Of a DNA stretch of 64,000 bases, positions 1 to 8,941 are shown one piece after another. The stretch lies in contig NZ_CP067134.1 in NCBI RefSeq assembly GCF_028553765.1, positions 1,531,001 through 1,595,000 on the forward strand, written 5' to 3'. Position 1 is the first letter of the stretch, and each line of letters starts with the position of its first letter. Origin of the DNA: Paracoccus stylophorae. GTDB lineage: Bacteria > Pseudomonadota > Alphaproteobacteria > Rhodobacterales > Rhodobacteraceae. Made by a program: the position numbers and the translations under genes. Below the pieces are notes generated by a model, which made no database searches, had not been told where the DNA came from, and saw only the letters and a program-made list of their open reading frames with translations.

Positions 1-763
1 CATAGCTGTCGACGATGATCTTGCGCCCGGTCAGGCCGCAATCGCCGACCGGGCCGCCGATGACGAACTTGCCGGTTGGGTTGATGAAGTATTTCGTGTC
101 CGCCGACAGCCATTCGCCGGGCAGCACCGGCTTGATGATCTCCTCGATCACCGCCTCGCGCAGATCGGCCAGCGCGATTTCGGGGTTGTGCTGGGTGGAC
201 AGCACGACCGCGTCGATGGCCTCGGGCCGGCCGTCGCCGCCATAGCGCAGCGTCACTTGCGATTTCGCATCCGGGCGCAGCCATGGCAGCGTGCCGTCGC
301 GCCGCACCCGGGCCTGACGTTCGACCAGACGATGCGCATAGGTGATCGGGGCGGGCATCAGCACGTCGGTTTCGTCGCTGGCATAGCCGAACATCAGCCC
401 CTGATCGCCCGCGCCCTGATTTTCCAGCGTGTCGCGGTCGACGCCCTGATTGATCTCGGGCGATTGCTTGCCGATGATGTTGATGACCGAACAGGTCGCC
501 CCGTCAAAGCCGACATCGGACGAGGTATAGCCGATATCGTTGATGACCCCGCGCACGATGGATTCCAGATCCACCCAGGCCGATGTCGTGATCTCGCCCG
601 AGATGATGGCGACGCCCGTCTTGACCATCGTTTCGCAGGCAACGCGGGCGCGCGGGTCCTCGGCCAGGATGGCGTCAAGGATGGCGTCGCTGATCTGGTC
701 GGCGATCTTGTCGGGATGGCCCTCGGACACGGATTCCGAGGTGAACAGCGAATATTCGGTCAT
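1..763 (-). CDS. metK: S-adenosylmethionine synthetase (partial, C-terminus outside window)
   Basis: MetK makes S-adenosylmethionine from methionine and ATP in the cytoplasm. About 254 N-terminal residues are visible; the rest lies beyond the left edge. Seen: the N-terminal [11 protein letters not shown] block (residues 13-23) that contacts ATP and methionine, and the MetK signature [12 protein letters not shown] starting at residue 117. The ATG follows the ahcY stop by only four bases, and no good Shine-Dalgarno precedes it, so translation is probably coupled to ahcY. Together they close the activated methyl cycle, AhcY removing the S-adenosylhomocysteine formed from the MetK product. I see no riboswitch in front of this gene. 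Identity is very sure. Confidence 0.97.
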   Translation of the reverse strand, partial: MTEYSLFTSESVSEGHPDKIADQISDAILDAILAEDPRARVACETMVKTGVAIISGEITTSAWVDLESIVRGVINDIGYTSSDVGFDGATCSVINIIGKQSPEINQGVDRDTLENQGAGDQGLMFGYASDETDVLMPAPITYAHRLVERQARVRRDGTLPWLRPDAKSQVTLRYGGDGRPEAIDAVVLSTQHNPEIALADLREAVIEEIIKPVLPGEWLSADTKYFINPTGKFVIGGPVGDCGLTGRKIIVDSY

Positions 764-767
764 GGGA

Positions 768-2174
768 TCAATACCGGTAATGATCTGATTTGAAAGGCCC
801 GTCCTGCGCCACGCCGATATAGTCGGCCTGCTCGCGCGACAGTTGTGTCAGCTTGACCCCGATCTTGTCCAGATGCAGACGTGCGACCTTTTCGTCCAGC
901 GCCTTGGGCAGGATATAGACGCCGGGCTTGTAGTCGTCGCCGTTCGCCCACAGCTCGATCTGCGCCAGCACCTGGTTGGTGAAGCTGGCCGACATCACGA
1001 AGGACGGATGCCCGGTGGCGTTGCCCAGATTCAGCAGCCGTCCCTGCGACAGCAGGATGATCCGGTTGCCCGACGGCATCTGGATCATGTCTACCTGGTC
1101 CTTGATGTTGGTCCATTTGTGGTTGCGCAGGGCGGCAACCTGAATCTCGTTGTCGAAATGGCCGATATTGCCGACGATGGCCATGTCCTTCATCGCCCGC
1201 ATATGTTCCAGACGGATCACGTCCTTGTTGCCGGTAGTGGTGATGAAGATGTCGGCGCTGTCGGCCACATCCTCCAGCGTCACCACCTCGAACCCGTCCA
1301 TCGCGGCTTGCAGCGCGCAGATCGGATCGACCTCGGTCACCTTCACCCGCGCGCCCGCGCCGCGCAAGCTGGCCGCGCTGCCCTTGCCCACGTCGCCATA
1401 GCCGCAGACGACCGCGACCTTGCCGGCCATCATCACGTCGGTGGCGCGGCGGATGCCGTCGACCAGCGATTCCTTGCAGCCGTATTTGTTGTCGAACTTG
1501 GACTTGGTGACGCTGTCGTTGACGTTGATCGCGGGGAAGGGCAGCAGCCCCTTCTTGTGCAGATCATAGAGGCGGTGCACGCCGGTGGTGGTTTCCTCGG
1601 ACACGCCGCGGATCGCGTCGCGCTGGCGGGTGAACCAGCCGGGGCTTTGGGCCAGACGTTTGCGGATCTGGGCGAACAGCGCCTCTTCCTCTTCGCTTTG
1701 GGGGGTGGCGATCAGGTCTTTCTCGCCATTCTCGACCCGCGCGCCCAGAAGGACATACAGCGTCGCGTCACCGCCATCGTCCAGGATCATGTTGGCGGTG
1801 CCGTCCGCCTCCCCGTCGCCCGCGAAGCGGAAGATGCGGTCGGTATAGGACCAGTATTCCTCAAGCGTCTCGCCCTTGACGGCAAAGACCGGCACGCCGG
1901 TTTCGGCAATGGCCGCCGCGGCGTGGTCCTGGGTGGAATAGATGTTGCACGAGGCCCACCGCACCTGCGCGCCAAGCGCCGTCAGCGTCTCGATCAGCAC
2001 GGCGGTCTGAACGGTCATGTGCAGGCTGCCGGCGATGCGCGCGCCCGACAGCGGCTTGCTGTCGCAGTATTCCTCGCGCAGGGCCATCAGCCCCGGCATT
2101 TCGGTTTCGGCAATATCCAGCTCCTTGCGGCCATAGGCGGCAAGGTTGATGTCTCGGATGATGTAATCGGTCAC
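768..2174 (-). CDS. ahcY: Adenosylhomocysteinase
   Basis: AhcY hydrolyses S-adenosylhomocysteine to adenosine and homocysteine using tightly bound NAD. The 468-residue length is normal for the alphaproteobacterial type, which carries an extra loop of about 40 residues (here near 150-190). Seen: [11 protein letters not shown] (77-87), the substrate block [14 protein letters not shown] (219-232), the NAD-binding GYGDVGKG (258-265) and the family C-terminus KSDHYRY. The start is a GTG, chosen because the protein then begins TDYIIRDI, the conserved family N-terminus; the open frame continues upstream, but that part looks like nothing known. metK follows after four bases, so the two form one methyl-cycle operon. 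Confidence 0.96.
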   Translation of the reverse strand: MTDYIIRDINLAAYGRKELDIAETEMPGLMALREEYCDSKPLSGARIAGSLHMTVQTAVLIETLTALGAQVRWASCNIYSTQDHAAAAIAETGVPVFAVKGETLEEYWSYTDRIFRFAGDGEADGTANMILDDGGDATLYVLLGARVENGEKDLIATPQSEEEEALFAQIRKRLAQSPGWFTRQRDAIRGVSEETTTGVHRLYDLHKKGLLPFPAINVNDSVTKSKFDNKYGCKESLVDGIRRATDVMMAGKVAVVCGYGDVGKGSAASLRGAGARVKVTEVDPICALQAAMDGFEVVTLEDVADSADIFITTTGNKDVIRLEHMRAMKDMAIVGNIGHFDNEIQVAALRNHKWTNIKDQVDMIQMPSGNRIILLSQGRLLNLGNATGHPSFVMSASFTNQVLAQIELWANGDDYKPGVYILPKALDEKVARLHLDKIGVKLTQLSREQADYIGVAQDGPFKSDHYRY

Positions 2175-2404
2175 GGAATCCGGTCTTTCGTCGTTCTGGG
2201 GTCGGACCGGTGATAGCCCAAGCGATATGAAACGGAAAGTGCGTTCGGGATCGCCAGATTCTGCGCCATCGTGACAGGATCGAAACGGCCTGTCGCGGGG
2301 TCGATGAAGCTGCGGCAGGACCCCAGACCTGCCGCAGCCCGGAAAGCCGACCAGGCGGGCCGTCTTTCCAACCGTCGCGTCCCTTTCGCCTTGCCGGCCG
2401 GCGG

Positions 2405-3112
2405 TCAGGGCCGCGGATCGGGGCGGCGGATCGAGCCTCTGGCGATCCGCCGGACGAAATCGTGCAGGGCCAGTTTCGCGGCCTCCATCGGCGGCAATTC
2501 GGGATACCACTCGCCCATGCGCTGATCGACCACCATGCGCGCCAGCCCATAGGCAAAGGTCCGCGACGACAGGACCATCAGGCGGATATCCTCATCCGGG
2601 GGCAGATGCCCGGCATCCTGCGCGCGTTCCAGCATCCGCGTCATCAGTTCCGACAGCGAGTTCAGATAGCGGCGCAGCTGCGGGGTGCCAAGCGTGTCCA
2701 GAATGTTCTGGTCCGACAGCATCTTGAACTGCATCGCATAGGTGTCGGCCCATTCGATATATGCCTCGCCCAGAGAACAGAACTGCCCGACCGCATCTTC
2801 GGGGTCCACCTTGACGACCGATTTGACGCAGGTGTCCATCAGCCGCACCAGCGCAAGCTCTCCGGCGGCGATCAGCACCGCCTCGGCATCGGGAAAGATC
2901 TTGGCGACATTCTCGACCGGCTCGTCCAATGCGGCGGCGATCTCGTCCATCCGGGGCCGAACGGCCTGCCGTTCGCGCAGCAGGTCCAGCGCCGCGGCGA
3001 TGGTCCGTCCGTGAAGCCCGACACCTTCGCTGGCGTCGTGATGCGGGGTCACTGCGCGCGGCCCGTCAGGGCGCGCAATGCCATCCGTCTCCGCAGGCGC
3101 GGCGATCGGCAT
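2405..3112 (-). CDS. TetR-family transcriptional regulator
   Basis: This 235-residue protein has TetR layout: an N-terminal helix-turn-helix region (about residues 35-80, with [12 protein letters not shown] and [25 protein letters not shown]) followed by an all-helical ligand-binding half. The start at 3112 is supported by an AAAGGA ribosome-binding site six bases upstream; upstream in-frame residues are arginine- and proline-rich and look non-coding. It is transcribed towards ahcY-metK with a 230-base gap, so control of the methyl cycle is possible but unproven. The ligand is unknown. A perfect inverted repeat at 3319-3337 is a candidate operator. TetR membership is fairly sure; the regulon is not. 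Confidence 0.82.
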   Translation of the reverse strand: MPIAAPAETDGIARPDGPRAVTPHHDASEGVGLHGRTIAAALDLLRERQAVRPRMDEIAAALDEPVENVAKIFPDAEAVLIAAGELALVRLMDTCVKSVVKVDPEDAVGQFCSLGEAYIEWADTYAMQFKMLSDQNILDTLGTPQLRRYLNSLSELMTRMLERAQDAGHLPPDEDIRLMVLSSRTFAYGLARMVVDQRMGEWYPELPPMEAAKLALHDFVRRIARGSIRRPDPRP

Positions 3113-3318
3113 GGGAAATCCTTTCGTGAAGTTCTGCAGTCGGCCGCCATCCGGACAAGAGGAACGTCCCGCCGCGACAGGATCGCGGGCACGAGGATCG
3201 CAAGCGGGCGCGCTGCGCGCCGGCGACATGGCGGACCGGACAGGCGCAGACAGCCGCGCGCGGGTTGCGCGCGGACGTCGTTCGGCCGGTCTGTCAGCGG
3301 GGTCATCGAACGCTGCTC

Positions 3319-3337
3319 CGTCATGGGTGGCATGACG
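3319..3337. promoter_or_regulatory. Inverted repeat, candidate TetR operator
   Basis: CGTCATG, five bases (ggtgg), CATGACG: seven-base arms with perfect complementarity, about 210 bp upstream of the tetR start. TetR-family repressors commonly bind palindromes of this size in front of their own gene. That this is the operator is inference; a partial half-site, GGTCATCG, lies about 20 bp to the left. Confidence 0.4.
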
Positions 3338-3379
3338 ACGTTAGCACGAAGAAGAACCGCGGCGAAACGAGACAATCGG

Positions 3380-3403
3380 TCAGGCGGGATTTTTTCCGCC
3401 TGA
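3380..3403 (-). terminator. Stem-loop after typA, possible terminator
   Basis: TCAGGCGG and CCGCCTGA pair around an eight-base loop containing a T/A run (3388-3395), 28 bases past the typA stop. No clean U-tract follows on either strand, so it may be an RNA-end stabiliser instead of a classical intrinsic terminator. Confidence 0.45.
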
Positions 3404-3430
3404 ACCGGTCGGTCTTGCCACTTCCGGGGC

Positions 3431-5251
3431 TCAGTCCCCGGCGCGGGCCTGCCGCTTGCGTTCATGCGGGTCCAGAAAGCGTTTGCGCAGGCGGATGTTG
3501 CGCGGCGTCACCTCGACCAGCTCGTCGTCGTTGACATAGGCGATGGCCACCTCCAGCGACAGCCGCACCGGCGGGGTCAGGCGCACCGCCTCGTCCGTGC
3601 CCGAGGCGCGCACGTTGGTCAGCTTCTTGCCCTTCAGCGGGTTCACTTCCAGATCGTTGTCGCGGCTGTGTTCGCCGATGATCATGCCCTGATACACCTG
3701 TTCCTGCGCGCCGATGAACATCTTGCCACGCTCTTCCAGGTTCCACAGCGCATAGGCGACGCTGACGCCGTCCTCCATGCTGATCAGCACGCCCTGCCGG
3801 CGGCCCTGGATCGGCCCCTTGTAGGGCGCCCAGCCATGAAAGATGCGGTTCAGCACGCCGTTGCCGCGCGTGTCGGTCATGAATTCGCCGTGATAACCGA
3901 TCAGCCCGCGCGACGGGACATGGGCGACGATCCGGGTCTTGCCGACGCCGGCCGGCCGCATGTCCACCATCTCGCCCTTGCGGTCGCCCGTCAGCTTTTC
4001 GATCACCACGCCGGTATAGTCGTCGTCGACGTCGATGATGACCTCTTCGACCGGCTCCATCCGCTGGCCGTCGCGGTCCTGAAAGATCACGCGCGGGCGG
4101 CTGATCGACAATTCGAACCCCTCGCGGCGCATGTTCTCGATCAGGACGCCCATCTGCAATTCGCCGCGCCCCGACACCACGAAGGCGTCGCCGCCCGGCG
4201 TGTCCTCGACCTTGATGGCGACGTTCGATTCCGCCTCTTTCATCAGCCTTTCGCGGATGACGCGCGACTGCACCTTGCTGCCGTCGCGCCCGGCCAGGGG
4301 CGAATCGTTGATGCCGAAGGTGACGCTGATCGTGGGCGGGTCGATGGGCTGCGAGGGCAGGGCGGTTTCGACCTCGGGGGCGCAGATCGTGTCGGCGACG
4401 GTCGCCTTGGCCATGCCGGCCAGGGTCACGATATCGCCCGCCTCGGCCAGGTCGATGGATTGCTGGGTCAGGCCGCGAAACGCCAGGATCTTGCTGATGC
4501 GGAACTGTTCGATCCGCTGGCCGTCGCGCGACAGCGCCTTGACGGTGTCGCCGGCGCGGGCGCGCCCGGCCTCGACCCGTCCGGTCAGCAGACGGCCCAG
4601 GAAATTGTCGGCGCCAAGCGTCGTGGCCAGCATCTGGAACGGCTCGTCCACACGCGCGATCTGGGCGGGCGGCGGGACGTGGCGCAGGATCATGTCGAAC
4701 AGCGCCGACATGTCCTTGCGCGGGCCGTCCAGTTCCGTATCCGCCCAGCCCCCGATGCCCGAGGCGTAAAGATGCGGGAAATCAAGCTGTTCGTCGCTGG
4801 CGTCCAGATTGGCGAACAGGTCGAACACGTCGTTCAGCGCGTGATCGGGTTCGGCGGCGGGCTTGTCGACCTTGTTCAGCACCACGATGGGCCGCAGCCC
4901 AAGCGCCAGCGCCTTCGAGGTGACGAACTTGGTCTGCGGCATCGGGCCTTCGGCGGCATCGACCAGCAGGCAGACGCCATCGACCATCGACAGGATGCGT
5001 TCGACCTCGCCGCCGAAATCGGCGTGACCGGGCGTGTCCACGATGTTGATGCGGGTGCCTTTCCATTCCACGCTGGTCGCCTTGGCCAGAATGGTGATGC
5101 CGCGTTCGCGTTCGATGTCGTTGCTGTCCATGGCGCGTTCGGCCACGGCCTGATTTTCGCGGAAAGAGCCGGATTGCCGCAGCAGCTGATCCACCAGCGT
5201 CGTCTTGCCGTGGTCAACATGGGCGATGATGGCGATGTTGCGAGTATCCAT
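3431..5251 (-). CDS. typA: Translational GTPase TypA/BipA
   Basis: TypA is a ribosome-binding GTPase of the EF-G family needed for ribosome assembly and growth under stress. At 606 residues it is full length. Seen: P-loop HVDHGKTT (residues 11-18), effector region with the [10 protein letters not shown] block, the [13 protein letters not shown]3 motif, NKVDKP (G4), then the EF-G-like domains and a C-terminal region ending in [15 protein letters not shown], as in other TypA proteins. The start was placed at the ATG giving [16 protein letters not shown]; the 66 upstream in-frame residues are tryptophan/arginine-rich and non-homologous. It stands alone, with glsA upstream on the same strand. Confidence 0.97.
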   Translation of the reverse strand: MDTRNIAIIAHVDHGKTTLVDQLLRQSGSFRENQAVAERAMDSNDIERERGITILAKATSVEWKGTRINIVDTPGHADFGGEVERILSMVDGVCLLVDAAEGPMPQTKFVTSKALALGLRPIVVLNKVDKPAAEPDHALNDVFDLFANLDASDEQLDFPHLYASGIGGWADTELDGPRKDMSALFDMILRHVPPPAQIARVDEPFQMLATTLGADNFLGRLLTGRVEAGRARAGDTVKALSRDGQRIEQFRISKILAFRGLTQQSIDLAEAGDIVTLAGMAKATVADTICAPEVETALPSQPIDPPTISVTFGINDSPLAGRDGSKVQSRVIRERLMKEAESNVAIKVEDTPGGDAFVVSGRGELQMGVLIENMRREGFELSISRPRVIFQDRDGQRMEPVEEVIIDVDDDYTGVVIEKLTGDRKGEMVDMRPAGVGKTRIVAHVPSRGLIGYHGEFMTDTRGNGVLNRIFHGWAPYKGPIQGRRQGVLISMEDGVSVAYALWNLEERGKMFIGAQEQVYQGMIIGEHSRDNDLEVNPLKGKKLTNVRASGTDEAVRLTPPVRLSLEVAIAYVNDDELVEVTPRNIRLRKRFLDPHERKRQARAGD

Positions 5252-5375
5252 GAAACCTTCCGTGCATTTCGCGGCTGCCCTAACGAAGTGACGGCGGAAT
5301 GACCAGACGCAATCGCGTGCGCCGACCCGGCAGGGCCATGCGACGCAGCGACGGGTCGTGTTGTCGGCTTCGCCT

Positions 5376-6293
5376 TCAGCCGAAGACCGACCAGCCCATG
5401 TGTTGCGCCAGCCTTTCGGCCGCCAGCGTCGCCATCTGCGAGTTGCCATAGACGTTCAGCCCCGGCGACCAGATCGCGACCGAGGCGCGCCGGGGCGCGA
5501 TCAGCAGGATGCCGCCGCCGACCCCGGACTTGCCCGGCAGGCCGACGCGGAACGCGAAATCGCCCGAGCCGTCGTAATGGCCGCACAGCATCATCAGCGC
5601 GTTCAGCCGCCGCGCCTTGGCGGGCGCGATCACCGACGGCGCGCCGGGCAGCCCGGCGATCGCGCGGCCGGCGCGGGCCAGTTGCACACAGGTCATCTCG
5701 ATGGCGCAATGGTGGATATAGGTGCCCAACGTCTCTTCCGGCGCATTCTTCAGATTGCCGAAGGATTTGAGATAGTTGACGAGTGCCGCGTTGCGCCAGC
5801 CGGTCTCGGTCTCGGACTGGGCCACGGTCTTGTCGATATGGATGTCGTCGTCTTCCGCGGCGGCGCGCAAGAAATTGATGATTTCGGACAGGGTGTCGCG
5901 CGGCGTCCGCCCGGTCAGCAGCTCATCGGTGGTGACAAGCGCGCCGGCGTTGATGAAGGGGTTGCGCGGGCGGCCATGTTCCCGCTCCAGCAGCAGGATC
6001 GAATCGAAACGCGCGCCCGAGGATTCCCGCCCGACGCGCGTCCAGATCTGTTCGCCGATGCGGCCCAGAACGCAGGCCAGCGAAAACACCTTCGAGATGG
6101 ACTGGATCGAGAAACGCTTGTCCGCATCGCCCGCCGTCACCACCGATCCGTCCGCCAGGGCCACGGCGATGCCGAACTGGGCCGGGTCGATCCGCGCCAG
6201 TTCGGGGATGTAGTCGGCCGGCGCGCCCCAATCGCCGTCGGCACGGATTTCGCGGTCCAGCCGGATTAGGAATCGCCCCAGATCGGTCGTCAT
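5376..6293 (-). CDS. glsA: Glutaminase
   Basis: The product hydrolyses glutamine to glutamate and ammonia. It belongs to the serine beta-lactamase-like glutaminase family. The 305-residue length fits. Seen: the catalytic Ser-x-x-Lys motif QSISKVF (Ser65, Lys68, equivalent to Ser66/Lys69 of E. coli YbaS), NPFINAGALVTT (111-122) and the late GKSGVGGG loop. The start at 6293 gives MTTDLGRFL, a typical N-terminus; the longer frame adds arginine-rich residues. A separate 24-codon gene lies just upstream. No ammonium or glutamine regulator is visible nearby. Confidence 0.95.
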   Translation of the reverse strand: MTTDLGRFLIRLDREIRADGDWGAPADYIPELARIDPAQFGIAVALADGSVVTAGDADKRFSIQSISKVFSLACVLGRIGEQIWTRVGRESSGARFDSILLLEREHGRPRNPFINAGALVTTDELLTGRTPRDTLSEIINFLRAAAEDDDIHIDKTVAQSETETGWRNAALVNYLKSFGNLKNAPEETLGTYIHHCAIEMTCVQLARAGRAIAGLPGAPSVIAPAKARRLNALMMLCGHYDGSGDFAFRVGLPGKSGVGGGILLIAPRRASVAIWSPGLNVYGNSQMATLAAERLAQHMGWSVFG

Positions 6294-6369
6294 GTCGCCT
6301 CGTCCCCTGCGCAGCCGCGCGCGGCAGGCTTTCGCCGGCGGGGCGCGCAAGGGCGGGGTCGGACGCCGC

Positions 6370-6444
6370 TCAGCGCAGACCCAGGAAGGACAGGATGAAC
6401 AGCACGACCACGATCAGGCCGACGATATAGATGATGGAATTCAT
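6370..6444 (-). CDS. 24-residue single-span membrane microprotein
   Basis: A 24-codon ORF begins MNSIIYIVGL and ends FLGLR. It is preceded by a very good ribosome-binding site (AAGGAGA, seven bases before the ATG), better than those of many neighbouring genes. Residues 3-22 form one uninterrupted hydrophobic helix with a terminal Arg, so it should be a single-pass inner-membrane peptide. I recall near-identical short ORFs in other Rhodobacteraceae, usually left as hypothetical. It lies between hyi and glsA on their strand, 76 bases before glsA. Function is unknown: it may modify a membrane complex, or may be a type I toxin-like peptide, though no antisense RNA is evident. Confidence 0.75.
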   Translation of the reverse strand: MNSIIYIVGLIVVVLFILSFLGLR

Positions 6445-6549
6445 GGAAGATTCTCCTTGCTGGTATGGTCCGGCGATCGCGGCCGACATCTTGTGGATGG
6501 ACAACGATCTGATCCGGGTCCGGTTCCCGCCGCAGGATCGTGCCGCGCG

Positions 6550-7305
6550 TCAAGGTCGCGGCAGCCAGTCCAGCCCGGTCTCGGTATGGCGGGCGGGGTT
6601 GTATTCGGCGCTGATCCAGCCGCGATACCCGCCATCCTCCAGCGCCGCGAAAAACGCCGGATAGTCGATGTCGCCCATCGAAGGTTCGTGCCGGCCGGGC
6701 CAGCCGGCGATCTGGACATGGCGGACCAGCGGCGCGACGCGCTGCCATGCGGCCATCACGTCGCCCTCGATCATCCGGGCGTGATAGGCGTCGAATTGCA
6801 GCCCCAGATTGGGCGCGTCGATCTGCGCGATGATGTCCGCCGCCAGATCGAAATCCGACAGGAAGTAGCCGGGAAAATCGGTCCGGTTGATCGGCTCGAT
6901 GGTCAGGCTGGCATGGGGGGCGCGCTGCACTGCCCAGGCCAGATTGGCGATCAGCGTCGCGCGGGCCTGCGCGCCTTCGGCGACGCCCGACATCACATGG
7001 ATATGGCGCGCCCGCAAAGCCTGCGCAAAGCGCAGCGCGCGGTCGAAATCGTGGCGGAACCGGTCTTCCTGACCGGGCTGGGCGGCGAACCCGCGCGGCC
7101 CGCCGGCCCAGTTCGGCGGCGGCGTGTTGATCAACACCATCTCCAGCCCGGCCGAGACCGCGGCCCGCGACAGTTCCCGCGCCGGGATGTCATAGGGAAA
7201 CAAGATCTCGACGCCCTGAAACCCCGCGTCGGCTGCGGCCGCGAACCGGTCCAGCATCGGCAGTTCGGTGAACAGCATCGTCAGATTGGCTGCAAATCGC
7301 GCCAT
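6550..7305 (-). CDS. hyi: Hydroxypyruvate isomerase family protein
   Basis: A 251-residue TIM-barrel of the xylose-isomerase-like superfamily. Hyi interconverts hydroxypyruvate and tartronate semialdehyde in glyoxylate metabolism. Seen: the typical N-terminus MARFAANLTMLFTELPMLDRF, GFQGVEILFPYD, the metal/substrate region IEPINRTDFPGYFLS, LQFDAYHARMIEGD, HVQIAGWPGRHEP and SAEYNPA near the end, all characteristic of Hyi/OtnI proteins. The close paralogue OtnI acts on 2-oxo-tetronate, and sequence reading alone does not separate them; no ygbK-like kinase is nearby, which slightly favours Hyi. The gene starts eight bases after the DUF1285 gene stops, so the two are probably cotranscribed. Confidence 0.88.
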   Translation of the reverse strand: MARFAANLTMLFTELPMLDRFAAAADAGFQGVEILFPYDIPARELSRAAVSAGLEMVLINTPPPNWAGGPRGFAAQPGQEDRFRHDFDRALRFAQALRARHIHVMSGVAEGAQARATLIANLAWAVQRAPHASLTIEPINRTDFPGYFLSDFDLAADIIAQIDAPNLGLQFDAYHARMIEGDVMAAWQRVAPLVRHVQIAGWPGRHEPSMGDIDYPAFFAALEDGGYRGWISAEYNPARHTETGLDWLPRP

Positions 7306-7313
7306 TGCCCCTG

Positions 7314-7862
7314 TCAGACCTCCAGCGGAAAGAACTGGCCGCAGGACCGGACGCCCGCGCGCCCGTCCGGGCCTTCGTCGGCGGCGGCGGCCAGACGGTA
7401 AAATGTCTTGCGGTCGATCAGCGCCTCAAGCCCGGCGCGGACATGGACATAGGGGCGGGGGCGGTCCGCATCGCCGCGCACGACGATGGGATGGTCCGCG
7501 TCCGCCACCACCTCGTCGCCCACATTGGTGACGAAGGTGATCCGGTCCGCGTCAATTTGGGCATCGGTGGCGATGAAGGGCGCGTCCTCAACCCGGATGC
7601 CGACCTTTTCGACGGGCGTGACCAGGAAGAACCTGTCACCCTCGCGCTTCAGGATTGTGGAAAACAGCCGCACCATCGCCGGGCGCCCGATGGGCGTGCC
7701 CTGATAGAACCATGTGCCGTCGGCGCGGATCTGCATGTCCAGATCGCCGCAGAAGGGCGGGTCCCACAGATGCACCGGCGGCAATCCCCCCTCTTTCGCG
7801 GCCTTGCCGGCCGCCCGGGCGATGCCCTCGGCACTCACGCTTTTGTCACTGTGATCGGCCAT
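7314..7862 (-). CDS. DUF1285 domain protein
   Basis: A 182-residue soluble protein with the DUF1285 pattern: PPVHLWDPPFCGDLDMQIRADGTWFYQGTPIGRPAMVRLFSTILKR in the first third (cited as two conserved blocks, HLWDPPFCGDLDM and GTWFYQGTPIGRP), then VTPVEKVGIRVEDAPF and HPYVHVRAGLEALI-like motifs near the end. No signal peptide or membrane segment is seen. The start at 7862 (MADHSDKSV) leaves a conserved-length protein; the longer frame overlaps the divergent MoxR gene. In related genomes I recall this family next to the moxR cluster, which fits its head-to-head position here (64 bases apart). The biochemical role is unknown. Confidence 0.85.
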   Translation of the reverse strand: MADHSDKSVSAEGIARAAGKAAKEGGLPPVHLWDPPFCGDLDMQIRADGTWFYQGTPIGRPAMVRLFSTILKREGDRFFLVTPVEKVGIRVEDAPFIATDAQIDADRITFVTNVGDEVVADADHPIVVRGDADRPRPYVHVRAGLEALIDRKTFYRLAAAADEGPDGRAGVRSCGQFFPLEV

Positions 7863-7926
7863 TCTGTGTGGTCGCCCCCTGCCGAGTTCCTTATGCTTCG
7901 GTGTAAAGCAGCAGAAGGGCATTGTC

Positions 7927-8934
7927 ATGGCTTCGGATGAAAATCTGGTGCACGAGGTCGAGGCGCTGGCCGGACGGCTGGCAGACGCGCGCGCCAGCAT
8001 CGAGGGACGTTTTGTCGGCCAGCACGCGGTGGTCGAACAGGCGCTGGCCGCGATCCTGTCGGGCGGACATGCGTTGCTGGTGGGTCAACCGGGACTGGGC
8101 AAGACGCTGCTGGTCGATGTGCTGGCCACCGTCATGGGGCTGGACAGCCAGCGCATCCAGTTCACGCCCGATCTGATGCCCGCCGATATCCTCGGTTCCG
8201 AGGTGCTGGACGTGCTGGCCGACGGCACCCGCGCCTTCCGCTTTATCGAGGGGCCGGTCTTCACCCAGCTTCTGATGGCCGACGAGATCAACCGCGCCAG
8301 CCCGCGCACCCAATCGGCGCTGTTGCAGGCGATGCAGGAACGCGAGGTCACCGTCAGCGGCCAGCACCGGCCATTGGGCCGCCCGTTCCACGTGCTGGCC
8401 ACGCAGAACCCGATCGAGCAAGAGGGCACCTATCCGCTGCCCGAGGCGCAGCTGGACCGGTTCCTGTTGCAGATCGACGTCGATTATCCCGACCGCCAGA
8501 CCGAACGCGACATCCTGCTGGCCACGACCGGGATCGAGGACGGCGCCGCGCACGCCATTTTCGACGCCGGCGAGCTGATCGCCGCGCAGCGGCTGATCCG
8601 GCAGATGCCGGTGGGCGCCACGGTGGTCGAATCGATCCTGGATCTGGTGCGATCCTTCCGCCCCGGCGCGGACGAGGCGTCGGGTCTGGTCGCCGATACG
8701 CTGGTCTGGGGGCCGGGGCCGCGCGCGGCGCAGGCGCTGATGCTGGTCACGCGCGCGCGCGCCGTGCTGAACGGCCGTTTCGCGCCCACGCTTGAGGATG
8801 TCGAGGCGATGGCCGCGCCGGTCCTGCGGCACCGCATGGCGCTGTCCTTCGCCGCCCGCGCGCGCGGCGAGACCGTCGATGCCGTCATCGACCGCGTCGC
8901 GGCCGAGCGTTCCGGCAGCCGGCAGGCCGCATGA
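7927..8934 (+). CDS. MoxR-family AAA+ ATPase
   Basis: MoxR ATPases act as chaperone-like motors, often with von Willebrand A (vWA) proteins, on envelope or metal-cofactor targets. Seen in 335 residues: Walker A GQPGLGKT (53-60), the LMPADILGSEV loop, Walker B LLMADEINRASPRTQ (114-128), sensor 1 TQNPIEQEGTYPLPEAQLDRF and a C-terminal lid. It is the first of four genes on one strand whose ends nearly touch: DUF58 begins seven bases after its stop. The cluster resembles the MoxR/DUF58/BatA type known from many proteobacteria. The substrate is unknown. Family assignment is very sure. Confidence 0.95.
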   Translation: MASDENLVHEVEALAGRLADARASIEGRFVGQHAVVEQALAAILSGGHALLVGQPGLGKTLLVDVLATVMGLDSQRIQFTPDLMPADILGSEVLDVLADGTRAFRFIEGPVFTQLLMADEINRASPRTQSALLQAMQEREVTVSGQHRPLGRPFHVLATQNPIEQEGTYPLPEAQLDRFLLQIDVDYPDRQTERDILLATTGIEDGAAHAIFDAGELIAAQRLIRQMPVGATVVESILDLVRSFRPGADEASGLVADTLVWGPGPRAAQALMLVTRARAVLNGRFAPTLEDVEAMAAPVLRHRMALSFAARARGETVDAVIDRVAAERSGSRQAA

Positions 8935-8941
8935 GGTCATC

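Larger units (their letters stand above)
3113..3430. other. Intergenic region between tetR and typA (318 bp)
   Basis: No convincing gene lies here; the short frames have arginine/proline-rich composition and no ribosome-binding sites. It holds the tetR upstream region, a CGTCATG inverted repeat (3319-3337) and a stem-loop just past the typA stop (3380-3403). Confidence 0.6.

Noticed and set aside
2175..2404. SAM-SAH or SAH riboswitch upstream of ahcY
   Set aside because: I looked for the paired GCTTCC/GGAGC elements and the SAH motif and found no match. A covariance-model search would decide it.
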